From NCBI RefSeq assembly GCF_030704535.1, contig NC_081822.1, positions 33,029,501 through 33,093,500 of the forward strand: 64,000 bases of DNA, given 5' to 3'. Position 1 is the stretch's first letter. Each line of letters opens with the position of its first letter. The translations under genes were made by a program, and so were the position numbers. Below the pieces are notes generated by a model. It was not told where the DNA came from and did not search any database. It saw nothing but the letters and a program-made list of their open reading frames with translations. Below are positions 11,930 through 23,024 of the stretch, piece by piece. The DNA is from Vitis vinifera (lineage: Eukaryota > Streptophyta > Magnoliopsida > Vitales > Vitaceae).

Positions 11930-12460
11930 CTATAAGAATTTCCCAATGCTGGTGGTCAATGTGGATTTGGGAATAGCACCAATAACTGCTTCTTTCTTCT
12001 CCCTGCTCTTGAAGATGATGACAGTTGGTATGCTTCTAATCCCGTACCGTGTTGCAATAGAAGGGCTCTCATCAGTGTTCACTTTGTAGCATTTGAGCTT
12101 CCCAATGCATTGCTTTGCCAGTTCATTGATTATCGGGTGGATCATGCGGCAGGGACCGCACCATGGAGCTCAGAATTCAACTAGAATGGGGTGTCAGCAT
12201 CAAGAACAATTGACTGCCAGGTTGCATCAGTCACAGCAGATACTTCAACAGCAATCTCCTGAGCCTCGCACACGACTCCTCCAACACAGCGACCTACTCT
12301 CGAACTCCGACCTGCCGCAACCATAGAACGAGAGGCTCGACTCGGCTGGATCTTCAAACCTGAGAACTCCGGCAAGTGTGATGTTTGAAGTTTTTCCTCC
12401 CACTGTTGGAGGTTTAGAGAGTTGAGAATGGAACGCTTGCTAGACTCGATCTCCCAACCA
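11930..12460 (-). pseudogene. Thioredoxin m (chloroplast type) retrocopy-like pseudogene
   Basis: Going down the minus strand from about 12450 there is a plastid transit-like segment (LPEFSGLKIQPSRAS), a mature start (VTDATWQSIVLDADTPF), the redox site WCGPC (12146-12160), and the C-terminal half including [27 protein letters not shown] and a stop at 11930. Two lesions break it. One base is missing next to 12181-12189, producing a TAG and shifting the frame. A TGA also stands at 12170-12172 where the family has Trp before the active-site helix. Functional thioredoxin m reduces disulfides of chloroplast enzymes. Transit peptide and mature domain run on with no intron, which suggests a processed copy. 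It is joined upstream to a pectate lyase fragment in the same sense. Confidence 0.88.
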
Positions 12461-13050
12461 TGGATATGTAATCCATGCCATCCATCCGTCAACATTTCCG
12501 CTCCGGTAGCCTTCAGATCCTTCTCGTCAACCTCCACCTCCATCTTCGATCACTGCTTGATTATGGTCTTGAAGCTGTTGACGATGAGCTCGTGTTTGAG
12601 TTTGATGAGCATGCTGGTGGAGAAGGTAATACACAGGGGTTGAGTCTGGATCACAGCGTGCTGGAAAGTGCCCAGGGTGGGGTTGATGGGGTCCTCGTCG
12701 AAGGAGTCGATGACCACATAGAACTGACCGCCTTTGCCGCTCATAGCGTCTTGGCCGAACCCAATGCCGCAGTTGGTGAGGCGCAGCTGGTTGTTTTGCC
12801 AGTTGGGGTCGCACCGCCAGCAGTCGTCAACGGGGTTACCGGTGAGACACGACAACCCGTCGCTTTCCTGTATAGGGAGCACTTATCTTCCCGATAAGGA
12901 TGCATTGAGTCTCCTTTGAACTTCGTCAACAACAACTTCAGGGTTAGGGTGCTGATGGGGGAAAGGGATATCGAGGTTGAGAGTGGCTCTGATAAGAGAG
13001 GAGAGAGACCAGAGAAGGCATAATGGCAAAATGCAGGTATTAGGAAGCAT
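12410..13050 (-). pseudogene. Pectate lyase 5' fragment, fused to thioredoxin m
   Basis: The minus strand from an ATG at 13050 encodes a signal-peptide-like start (MLPNTCILPLCLLWSL), then NPEVVVDEVQRRLN, and after an in-frame TAA (12883-12885) the pectate lyase block [41 protein letters not shown] and [11 protein letters not shown]. The catalytic core should follow with a GRG motif, but the sequence becomes scrambled at about 12550 and only GLHIHG is recognisable near 12460. The thioredoxin transit peptide follows immediately. Pectate lyases are secreted enzymes that cleave demethylated pectin. The calcium-binding and catalytic region is missing, so this copy cannot work. No intron is seen across the fragment. 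Confidence 0.87.
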
Positions 13051-13489
13051 CCTTGGCACAACGACAATGGCGACAGGTATATGATTACTATTGAAATACA
13101 TTCTTGGAAATTCCTTGCTCCCTCGGGCAGAAGTGAGAAAACAGATGCTCACCCAGGACAAGTACCAGAAACAGGGGAAAGATCTAAAACAGAGCACCAA
13201 TGGTAGAAACGAAAAGGAACTCATACAAGCCACATTCCATATTTTTATCAATGGGCCTTGATGAGGGTGAGTGAAGTAGAAGGCATCCCATGGAAAATGA
13301 AGGCAAAACAGAACTCCCACATGATGTACAAGAAAACTAAACAAGAGTTGTGCTGCTTTCGAATCATCTCAAAGAAAATGAAAGAGATAGCAACCAAACA
13401 TGAACCATAAAAACTAAACACAAGTCAAGCCATCCACATAAAATATCGAGAAAAGAGACTATTTACCAACAAAGAAAAATAAAAGATTA

Positions 13490-13849
13490 ATGGCAGTCAT
13501 ACCTTTACCTTATTCTCCCTCAAGCTGCCTGCAACTCTCAGCTAAAAGATCTCTCCTCCAAAGTCTCTCTGAAACCCAGCGAAAACCACCCCTCCTCCTT
13601 CTCTCCGCTCCCCATTTCTTACTTCTCCTCCAAGCTCAACAATCACCTCCCAAAATATCTCCTTACCTAAACGTCCCCAAACGCACCTCTTTCTTTGCTC
13701 GAATATCCTCCCTGCAGGTAACAGAATGCGCTTTTCCACAACGGCTTTTGCAGATTCCCTCCTTTACAGGCGTCTCATTCTCATTGGCTCATTCAATAGC
13801 ACTAGCTGAATCTATAGCAGCCTCTCTTGAGGCAGCACGTGGCTCTTGA
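13490..13849 (+). pseudogene. Unrecognised ORF with transit-peptide-like N-terminus, possible third captured fragment
   Basis: A 119-codon frame, rich in Ser, Leu, Pro and Arg and poor in acidic residues, resembles a chloroplast transit peptide. At about 13716 the sequence CTGCAG is followed by GTAACA, a possible exon end. It lies inside E1 and on the opposite strand to the two other fragments. I cannot name the parent gene. It could be a chance frame in pyrimidine-rich DNA. Confidence 0.35.
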
Positions 13850-13877
13850 AAGAGCCTTCCACTTGGCAAAGAAAATT

Positions 13878-15097
13878 GTTAGCCCAAGGGTTCTCCTAAT
13901 CGGGTTTTGATGATAACAAACCATGGTTAAGTGACTAATTTGTTTAATGGTTAAGAATCTTAGGCATAAACTTGAAAATTCATCAAATGACCAAATGGAT
14001 ACAAGATCGAGACATTTGGAAGACTTGTGATCATAGGAAACTAATATAAAATGAATGCATGAGTGCACTTAGGATTTTCACACATTTCTTGCAACTTAGA
14101 AAACTCGGTTTATTCTTTAAAACTTTGATTTCATTAAAACTCAAGTTTTTAACTAATGTACCTTAAGCAAAATGTTTTATAATTGGCTTAATAATTCACC
14201 TAAAGATCTTGCCTAAGTGTTAGAAAAGAAAGAAATTAAAAAAATAGGTTTTCGGGGCTAAAAAGGCTCAATCGGTCGAGATTATGGCCAACTGGCTCAA
14301 TCGGTTGAGGAACCGGTCGACCGGTTGTGCTCGTCCGGTCGAGGACCGATCGAGGAAGGCCAAAAAGTTTCTCTCTCCCAATAGCCTTCTCTTCCCGGTC
14401 GAGGGGATTCTCTTCCCGATCGAGGTTCGGTTGAGGATCGGTCGAGGCAACGGTAACCTGTCATGTATTAAATACTCCAACGGCTGGTGAACCGGTCGAC
14501 CCCTAACTCGACCGGACGAGGTTACCTTTTGCTATTTTTGAATCCCGAGCTTAGAAACCTATAAATTGAGAGCTCCACTTCATTTATTGATAAGAGAACA
14601 CTTGCATTCAATAAACTACCTACGTATTCTTGATAAAAAAAACTCTCATTTCTTTCATAGTGCATTAAATCACCACTTGCATATCCTTCAGTGCACTTTT
14701 GTGTCATCCTAGCTTTGTCTTGTATTTGAGCTATCCTTAAGTTAGGTTGAGGGATTATTTCTTGTAAAAATCTGAGTGTTAAAATGTTCAAGAGGTTTGA
14801 ATCTTGAAGAGATTGTATAAGAGCCCATTGGAGCCGGAATCCAAGTGTAAGAAGATTGGAAGCTTGGTCGAAGCTTCAAGTTAGTGGAACCCTCACTCGG
14901 TTAGGAGATTGAGGAGAGTGGACGCAGGTAAAGAAGTGTCGGACCACTATAAACCCGAGTTTGAATTCTCTAAACTTTATCTCTTTATCTTGCTTATATT
15001 GTGTTTGAATTTATTGTGATTTTAAAAACCCAATTCACCCCCCCCCCCCCCTTCTTTTGGGTGTTTTTCTTAACCAAGCATAACCTTTGTTTTCTCA
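13878..15097 (+). repeat. 5' LTR of the Copia element
   Basis: It begins TGTTAGCCCAAGGG and ends CTCA, and is collinear with 21754-22976 (1,220 against 1,223 bp) with scattered substitutions and small indels. A dense cluster of CGGTCGA and CCGGTCGA words lies at 14268-14525. A poly-C run occurs near 15040-15052. Confidence 0.93.
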
Positions 15098-15099
15098 AT

Positions 15100-15111
15100 T
15101 GGTATCAGAGC
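15100..15111 (+). other. Primer-binding site
   Basis: TGGTATCAGAGC matches the complement of the 3' end of plant initiator Met-tRNA and lies two bases after the 5' LTR, as usual in Copia elements. Confidence 0.93.
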
Positions 15112-15154
15112 TAGACCTCTTTTTTTTTTTAAAGACTTAATCATCTAAGAGGAA

Positions 15155-16110
15155 ATGACTATTCTATCAAGCTCATCCCAAGCTGAAATTTTTTCAAAAC
15201 ATAGAGCTCCATTCTTTACGGGAACCGACTATTCCTATTGGAAAACTAGAATGACTTGGTATTTGCAATCTACTGATTTAGATGTATGGGATGTCATTGA
15301 AGATGGCCCAAATTTTCCCACTAAACTAGTTGATGGATTTTTGGTTCCAAAACCTAACCAAGAATGGAATGAGCTTGATAGAAGAAACTTTCAATTAAAT
15401 GCTAAAGTCGTTTTTACTTTGCAATGTGCTATGGATAGAAATGAATACAATAGAATATGTCAATGCAAATCAGCTAAAGAAATTTGGAGGTTGCTTGAAA
15501 TAACTCATGAAGGAACTAATCAAGTGAAAGAGTTAAAAATTAATTTACTTGTTCATAACTATGAATTGTTTTCAATGAAAGAAAATGAGACTATTGTTGA
15601 GATGATTACTAGGTTCACCGACATTGTCAATGGTCTTGAAGCTTTGGAAAAAACCTACAAGGAATCCGAGAAGGTGATGAAGATATTGAAGTCTCTCCTA
15701 TCAAAGTGGAATACCAAGGCCACTGCAATTCAAGAAGCAAAAGATTTGACTAAACTACCTATGGAAGAGCTCATAAGGTCATCAATGACATATGAGATCA
15801 ATTTGACAAAGAAGCTACAAGAGGGTGAAGACAAAAAGAAGAAGAGCATAGCCCTCAAAGCTACAACCAAGGAAGAATAAGATGTTGAAAAAGAAAAACC
15901 AAGTGATGAAGATGATGATTTGACCCTCATCACAAGAAAGCTCAACAAATACATGAGAGGTGAAAGGTTTAGAGGAAGGAAGTTCACCTCTAGAAGAGAT
16001 CCTTCTAAAAAGGAATCTTCATCCCATGGTGATAAGGAGAAATAGGAAGAGAAAAGAGATTTAATATGCTTCAAGTGCAAAAATTTGGGACACATTTAAA
16101 TATGATTGTC
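15155..16110 (+). pseudogene. Copia gag (UBN2-type capsid and zinc knuckle), broken
   Basis: A 241-codon frame (15155-15880) gives a gag protein with PFFTGTDYSYWKTRM near residue 19 and a long helical capsid domain. A TAA at 15878-15880 stops it, but the same frame continues with a basic region (RFRGRKFTSRRD). A second stop is at 16043-16045 and a zinc knuckle start (CFKCKNLGH) at 16068-16094. An extra T after the knuckle His then shifts the frame. Gag would form the particle that packages the RNA. Confidence 0.88.
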
Positions 16111-16139
16111 CTCTCTACAAGAGTGAAGCCAAGAGAAGA

Positions 16140-17294
16140 ATGAAGAAGGCAATGATGGCCACTTGGAGTGAAAGTGAAGAATCCTCCGAAGAAGAAAAGG
16201 AGAAGGAAGTGGCAAACATGTGCTTCATGGCAATAGATGATCTTGATGAGGGATCAAAGAATGATAAGTGGTTCTTGGATAGTGGATGCTCAAGACACAT
16301 GACTGGGGATAAATCTAAGTTTGCTTTCCTTACAAAGAGAAAGAGAGGATACGTTACCTTTGGAGACAATTCAAAAGGGAGGATCATTGGTCAAGGTAAC
16401 ATTGGTAATGACACATCCTCTCATATTGAAAGTGTTTTATTAGTGGATGGTTTAAAACATAATCTTTTGAGCATAAGTCAACTTTGTGACAAAGGATTTA
16501 AAGTGATTTTTGAAGCATCTCATTGCATTATCAAAGATATTCAAAATGATAAAACCATCTTCATGGACCATAGATGTGATAATGTTTATGTAATAAATAT
16601 TTCAAAATATGATGGCCATGATAGATGCTTTTCAAGCATGCATGATCAAAGTTGGTCGTGGCATAGGAGGTTGGGACATGTTAACATGGACCTTATTTCC
16701 CAACTCAACAAAGATGAACTTGTTAGAGGCCTTCCCAAAATAAATTTTCAAAAAGACAAAGTTTGTGAAGCTTGTCAAATGGGAAAGCAAATCAAAAACT
16801 CTTTTAAAAACAAAAATTTCATTTCAACAACTAGGCCTCTTGAATTGTTGCATATGGATTTATTTAGTCCCTCTAGGACACCAAGCCTTGGAGGAAAATC
16901 TTATGCTTTTGTTATTGTGGATGACTTCTCTATATACACTTGGGTCTTATTTTTAAGCCAAAAGAATGAAGCCTTTTATGAGTTTTCAAAGTTTTGCAAC
17001 AAGGTTCAAAATGAAAAAGGTTTTACAATTACTTATATAAGAAGTGATCATGGGAGAGAATTTGAAAATATTGATTTTGAAGACTATTGCGATGAGCATG
17101 GTATTAACCACAATTTTTCAGCTCCTAGAACTCCTCAACAAAAGGGGGTAGATGAAAGGAAAAATAGAACTCTTCAAGAAATGGCTAGAACCATACTAAA
17201 TGAAAACAATTTACCAAAATACTTTTGGGCCGAAGCGGTTAACACTTTTTGTTATGTTTTAAATAGAATTTTATATATTAAGGCCTATTCTTAA
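16140..17294 (+). pseudogene. Copia protease and integrase region of pol
   Basis: A 384-codon frame. The aspartic protease active site DSG is at residues 47-49 (FLDSGCSRHMTG). The integrase zinc-binding region follows (WHRRLGH and CEACQMGK), then the catalytic D, D, E segments (HMDLFSP, RSDHGREF, DERKNRTL). Just after this, at about 17290, the frame is lost. Recognisable pol sequence (TPYELWKNKKP) continues in another frame, so the polyprotein is split. Protease would mature the polyprotein and integrase would insert the DNA copy. Confidence 0.9.
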
Positions 17295-17299
17295 GAAAA

Positions 17300-19355
17300 C
17301 TCCCTATGAGCTTTGGAAAAACAAAAAACCCAACATTACTATTTCAAAGTCTTTGGGTGCAAATGCTTTATATTAAACACTAAAGACAATCTTGGAAAAT
17401 TTGATGCAAAATCGGATATTGGAATTTTTCTTAGTTACTCAACTTCAAATAAAGCCTTTAGAGTTTTTAACAAAAAAAACCATGGTTGTTGAGGAGTCCA
17501 TCCATGTTATTTTTTATGAATCTAACAATTCTCTCCAAGAAAGAGAGAGCTTTGATGATGATTTAGGCTTGGAGACCTCCATGGGAAAATTACAAATTGA
17601 AGATAGAAGGCAACAAGAAGAAGTTGTAGAGGATCCCAAGAAAGAAGAATCACCTTTGGCACTACCTTCTCCTTAACAAGTGCAAGGTGAATCAAGCCAA
17701 GACCTCCCTAAAGATTGGAAGTTTGTCATCAACCACCCACAAGATCAAATTATAGGTAATCTATCTAGTAGGGTAAGAACTAGATCATCTCTTAGAAATA
17801 TTTGCAATAATCTTGCTTTTATATCTCAAATTGAACCTAAAAATATAAAAGATGCTCTAGTTGATGAAAATTGGATGATTGCTATGCAAGAAGAATTAAA
17901 CCAATTTGAAAGAAGTGAAGTATGGGAATTAGTGCCAAGACCTCAAAATCAAAGTGTTATTGGAACTAGATGGGTCTTTAGAAATAAAATGGATGAAAAT
18001 GGCATAATTGTAAGGAATAAAGCAAGATTGGTAGCCCAAGGTTTTAATCAAGAAGAAGGGATAGATTATGAAGAAACCTTTGCTCTCGTAGCTAGATTGG
18101 AAGCCATTAGGATGCTACTTGCCTTTGCATGTTTTAAAGACTTTGTTTTATATCAAATGGATGTGAAAAGTGCTTTCTTAAATGGCTTTATAAATGAAGA
18201 GGTATATGTTGAACAACCACTCGGTTTTCAAAGTTTTAACTTTCCTAATCATGTTTTTAAACTTAAAAAGGCACTTTATGGTTTGAAACAAGCACCTAGA
18301 GCATGGTATGAAAGATTGAGTAAATTTCTTTTGAAAAAGGGTTTTAAAATGGGAAAAATTGACACAACTCTTTTCATAAAAACCAAAGAAAATGACATGC
18401 TCTTAGTGCAAATATACGTTGATGATATCATTTTTGGAGCTACTAATGTCTCTCTTTGTGAGGAATTTTATAAATGCATGCATAGTGAGTTCGAAATGAG
18501 CATGATGGGAGAACTTAACTTCTTCCTTGGACTTCAAATCAAGCAACTAAAGGAAGGAAACTTCATCAATCAAGCAAAGTATATAAGAGATCTCCTCAAA
18601 AGGTTCAATATGGAGGAAGCCAGAACAATGAAGACTCCAATGAGTTCATCCATCAAGCTTGACATGGATGAGAAAGGAAAGTCTGTCAACTCAACTATGT
18701 ATAGAGGCATGATAGGTTCTTTGCTATATTTGACCGCTAGTAGACCTGGCATCATGTATAGTGTATGCTTGTGTGCTAGATTTCAATCTTGTCCTAAAGA
18801 ATCTCATTTAAGTGTTGTAAAATGTATTCTTAGATATTAAAAAGGGACAATGGACATAGGCCTATGGTATCCTAAGGGTGATAACTTTGAATTAATTGGA
18901 TACTCGGATGCCGATTTTGCCGGTTGTAAAGTTGAGAGGAAAAGCACTAGTGGCACTTGTCATTTCCTAGGACACTCACTTGTTTCATGGCATAGTAAGA
19001 AGCAAAATTCGGTAGCTTTGTCTCCGGCGAAAGCCGAATACATAGCAACCGGTTTATGTTGTGCACAAATCCTTTGGATGAAACAAACACTTAGTGATTT
19101 CAATTTGATTTTTGAGCATGTTCCTATTAAATGTGATAACACTAATGCCATAAACATTTCAAAAAATCCGGTGCAACACTCTAGGACTAAGCATATAGAG
19201 ATTAGACACCATTTCTTAGAGACCATGCACAAAAGGGTGACATTACACTTGAATTTGTAAGCACAAAAGATCAACTTGCCGATATTTTTACAAAACCCCT
19301 AAGTGAAAAGCAATTTGTTGATATTAGAAGACAACTAGGGGTGATTTCTTTATGA
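17300..19355 (+). pseudogene. Copia reverse transcriptase and RNase H region of pol, broken
   Basis: The main frame 17680-18840 holds the RT start (TRWVFRNKMDENG), MDVKSAFLNG, KALYGLKQAPRAWY and the catalytic YVDD at residues 246-249. A TAA at 18838-18840 separates it from the RNase H frame 18850-19260 (YSDADFAG, SWHSKKQ and TKHIEIRHHFL). A frameshift near 19230-19240 moves the last part (DQLADIFTKPL) to another frame, ending at about 19353. A TAA at 17674-17676 precedes the RT frame. Confidence 0.92.
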
Positions 19356-19877
19356 TCAAATGATTGCTTGATTGAATATACCTTATGATTGCATGAATTT
19401 CATATCATAAGCATCATATAGAAATCATCTTAGGAAAGAGGTCAAATTTTGACCAAAAATCAAAATTCCCGTGGCATTGGACATAAAAAATTAGGGATTT
19501 CAACTGAAAAGGGGAGAGGGAGGATCACGAGACAAGAAAATGCAAAAAATTTGGCCCGTTGACCATTGACCAAGCGGTCGACCGGTTGAGGAACCGGTCG
19601 ACTGGTTCGTAGGGGCTAGGAATTTAAAGAGCCCCTCCGCGCGTTATTTCTCTCACTGTTCTCCTTTACTCCTTGAAAACCCTTCACATACCTGCTTTCA
19701 GAGACCATTTTGGGTTGGATTTTGGACTGATTGAAGGTTGTGGAATTGATTTTGGGACATTTTGAGGCTAGGGTTTTGATTTGAAACCCAGGGTTTCAAT
19801 TTTTGGGGGTGATTTCTCTCTGACCGCGCGCCTCAAGCTTGGATTCAGCCTCATCTCCATGCACATAGGGCTTCGGG

Positions 19878-20927
19878 TTGGTGTTTGCTATCTCTTGTTT
19901 GATTTCATTCTCCTTTTGGACTTTTCCTTCTCCCTATTCCGTTCGTTGGATGGCTCCTAGGCGAGAAACGGGCACCTCCAAGGCTCAAGGCAAGCGCCCT
20001 GCTAAGCCATCTCAACCTGAGCAGACGGAGGCTCGTCGAAAGGCAAGGTATGATACGACACTCTTCAGTTCTGTCAAAGACTATCAGCGGTACAAGCAAA
20101 AGTTCGCCCCAGAGGAAAGTCGTCACAGGGAGAAGTATCAATTTCTCCCAACTTTAGCATTTTGGGTTTGAGGGACTCTTCGGTTGGATGGGATGGCTGC
20201 CAGTCGTGACGATTTCCGAGTCGATCTTCCCGACTCTAGTACGGGCTTTTTATTCACGAGCGACCTATGGGCTTGGAAGACCAGTCTTGTCCACAGTTAG
20301 AGGAGTTGAGATCAGATTGAGCCCTAAGAGTATCTGCCGCATTCTCGACATTCCTTTAGTTGGACTCCGAGTGTATGAGGCCAAGGCGTGGCCCACTGTG
20401 CCGGGATTCAAGCCTAGAGAGGTTGTTCAGAGGTTGTGTGGACTCGCAGATGCCCAGGGGATGGGCAAACCATCAGCACACAGCCTGACCGTGCCTAGCT
20501 GAGTCCTTCATCACATGATTTGCCCCATCTTATTGCCACGAGAGGACATTGAGACGAGGTTTCCTACCTTGAGGCATTTATTGTGGACTGGATCCTCACC
20601 GGGAGACAGATTCACGTTGGATATCTGATGATGATGCATATGATATCCTGCGTTGAGAACACGACACAAGTATTCCCCTATGACTGCTTCCTTACCCGAG
20701 TATTCAAAGATGCCGGGGTCGACTTAAGTAGAGAGATGGACTTCGAGGCCCCCACTAGCTATGACATGTACGATGAGCAGTCCTTGAGGCGAATGAAGTT
20801 CGAGAAAGCACCCGATGGCTCCTGGATTAGGAGAGTTGAGAGACAGGCTCAGGGTCAGGGACAGATGCATCTTGGAGCAGAGAAGAAGGCCGAGATCAGA
20901 GAGATGGAGGACGGGTTAGACCCTTAG
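19878..20927 (+). pseudogene. Extra 3' ORF of the SIRE-like Copia (env-like or plant-transposon-domain protein), broken
   Basis: After RNase H and about 500 bp of leader lie three frames, 19878-20171, 20188-20502 and 20583-20927. They appear to be pieces of one protein split by stops and frameshifts. A start at MAPRRETGTSKAQ is plausible. It is followed by a basic and acidic helical region and a later DWILTGRQIHVGYLMMMHM segment. SIRE/Maximus elements carry an additional ORF at this place, often called env-like. I see no convincing signal peptide or membrane anchor, so an envelope role is not supported. Confidence 0.6.
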
Positions 20928-21753
20928 AGGGATTTTGAGTAGAGAAGGCCCGCGTTTTACATTCCACCTCCACCTCAGTCAGAGGGCATTCATGTTGAGG
21001 CCACTTTTTCAGAGCATATGATGACTGAGCCATCTTACACAACAGGACCATCATCTCAACCATAATTAACCTAGTTTCCTCACACAGAGCTACCATCTTA
21101 GGCTTCTCACACTCCTGATCATGCGCCTTGGATGAATGTCTCTGCTCAGATAAGCTCCCTTGGGACTCGTATGAAGGAGTTTGCTTTAGTCTATGAAACT
21201 CGTTTCTACTCTATGGAGGAGCACATGGATTAGTATCAGACTGGAGTCACTTCTCGATTTGATCACTTCCAGCAGAGATTTGAGCGCATAGAGAGTGTAT
21301 GGATCAGTAGCAGGCTACATTCGAGCATTTCCAGCAGAGCATTGATCGCATTGAGAGTTGTCAGGCGAGTCAGCATGAGGAGATGATGGCTTACCTCCGC
21401 TCTGTGTTTCCTCCTCCACCCCTTCAGCCTTGAGATTATCTAGAGTTCCCCATCCGTTTCTTTTTTATGTTGCCAAAGGGGGAGAAATATATAGGATCTA
21501 GGAGATCCTCATGCATGTCATTGTTATCATTGTCATATCTATCTTGTTTAGTATATGTTTTCATGTACATGTGAGGTTAGCATATATATATATATGAAAT
21601 GATATTTTCATGATCCATTGCTTCCTATTCAAATTTTCGTGTTTTCCATTGTTTTCTATTAAAAATTATTTGATTGATCCATGATTGGTTTGAGGGGTAG
21701 ATTTTTTTTTCTCCTAGATAACCAAGGTTTGTCATCATAAAAAAGGGGGAGAT
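20928..21753 (+). other. Copia 3' untranslated region with two purine tracts
   Basis: The region is damaged coding or spacer DNA. A purine tract at about 21475-21486 (AAAGGGGGAGAAA) and a second at about 21739-21753 (AAAAAAGGGGGAGAT), directly before the 3' LTR, match plus-strand primer sites. SIRE-like elements often have several such tracts. Confidence 0.7.
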
Positions 21754-22976
21754 TGTTAGCCCAAGGGTTCTCCTAATCGGGTTTTGATGATAACAAACCA
21801 TGGTTAAGTGACTAATTTGTTTAATGGTTAAGAATCTCATGCATAAACTCGAAAATTCATCAAATGACCAAATGGATACAAGATCAAGACATTTAGAAGA
21901 CTTGTGATCATAGGAAACTAATGTAAGATGAATGCATGAGTGCACTTAGGATTTTCACACGTTTCATGCAATTTAGAAAACTCGGTTTATTCTTTAAAAC
22001 TTCGATTTCATTAAAACCTAAGTTTTTAACTAATGTACCTTAGGCAAAATGTTTTATAATTGGCTTAATAATTCACCTAAAGACCTTGCCTAAGTGTTAG
22101 AAAAGAAAGGAATTATAGGTTTTCGGGGCCAAAAAGGTTCAACCGGTCGAGGTTATGGCCAACCGACTCAATCGGTTGAGGAACTGGTCAATCGGTTGTG
22201 CTCGTCCGGTCAAGGACCGGTCGAGGGAGGTCAAAAAGTTTCTCTCTCTCCCAATAGCCTTCTCTTCCCAGTCGAGGGGATTCTCTTCTTGGTCAAGGTC
22301 CGGTCGAGGCAACGGTAACTTGTCATGCATTAAATGCTCTAATGGCTAGTGAACCAGTTGACCCCTAGCTCGATTGGACGAGATTACCTTTTGCTGTTTT
22401 TGAATCCTGAGCTTAGAAACCTATAAATTGAGAACTCCACTTCATTTATTGATAAGAGAACACTTGCATTCAATGGTCTACCTACCTGTTCTTGATAAAA
22501 AAAAAGCTCTCATTTCTTTCAAAGTGCATTAAATCACCATTTGCATATCCTTTAATGCACTCTTGTGTCATCCTAGCTTTGTCTTGTATTTGAGTTATCC
22601 TTAAGCTAGGTTGAAGGATTATTTCTTGTAAAAATCTGAGTGTTAAAGCCTTCAAGAGGTTTGAATCTTGAAGAGATTGTGTAAGAGCCCATTGGAGCCG
22701 GAAACCAAGTGTAAGAAGATTGGAAGCTTGGTTGAAGTTTCAAGTTAGTGGAATCCCCACTCGGTTAGGAGATTGAGGAGAGTGGACGTAGGCAAGGAAG
22801 TGTCGAACCACTATAAACCCGAGTTTGAATTCTCTAAACTCTATCTCTTTATCTTGCTTATATTGTGTTTGAATTTGTTGTGATTGAAAAGATTTTAAAA
22901 ACCCAATTCACACCCCCCCTCCCCCCTTCCTCCTTTGGGTGTTTTTCTTAACTAAGCATAGCTTTTATTTTTCTCA
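21754..22976 (+). repeat. 3' LTR of the Copia element
   Basis: Collinear with 13878-15097, starting TGTTAGCCCAAGGG and ending CTCA. It differs by scattered substitutions, many of them C-to-T or G-to-A, including losses of CG in the CGGTCGA cluster. Confidence 0.93.
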
Positions 22977-23024
22977 AACTGCAGAAAAAATTAAAACGAG
23001 CCCCAAACGAGGGTCTACAACTAT

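Larger units (their letters stand above)
13878..22976 (+). mobile_element. Full-length Ty1/Copia retrotransposon, SIRE-like, with extra 3' ORF region
   Basis: This 9,099-bp element has two LTRs (13878-15097 and 21754-22976), a primer-binding site for initiator Met-tRNA at 15100-15111 and a purine tract just before the 3' LTR. The order gag, protease, integrase, reverse transcriptase, RNase H is that of Copia. About 2.4 kb of extra sequence with another ORF after RNase H is typical of the SIRE/Maximus lineage. Several stops and frameshifts break the polyprotein, so it cannot move alone. It lies inside E1. The five bases outside the LTRs (AAAAT and AACTG) do not match, so no target duplication is visible. 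Confidence 0.93.
10822..23019 (-). mobile_element. Element E1: TG...CA element carrying host-gene fragments, interrupted by a Copia
   Basis: The left end is TGTGGACCCCGC at 10822 and the right end is GGGTCTACA at 23019. Both flanks are ACTAT (10817-10821 and 23020-23024), a clean 5-bp target duplication. Without the nested Copia (13878-22976) the element is 3,099 bp. Bases 10822 to about 11330 match the reverse complement of the right end of E2 (about 52260-52700), so E1 lies in the minus orientation. Its interior holds pectate lyase and thioredoxin m fragments. TG...CA ends and a 5-bp duplication fit a solo LTR or an LTR-like non-autonomous retroelement. The roughly 106-bp outer terminus is present twice in tandem (10822-10927 and from 10928). 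Confidence 0.85.

Noticed and set aside
12422-12919. Plus-strand frames across the pectate lyase/thioredoxin region
   Set aside because: They are antisense shadows of the clearly recognisable minus-strand gene fragments.
15730-16387. Minus-strand frames inside the Copia gag/protease region
   Set aside because: Shadows of the coding strand of the retrotransposon.
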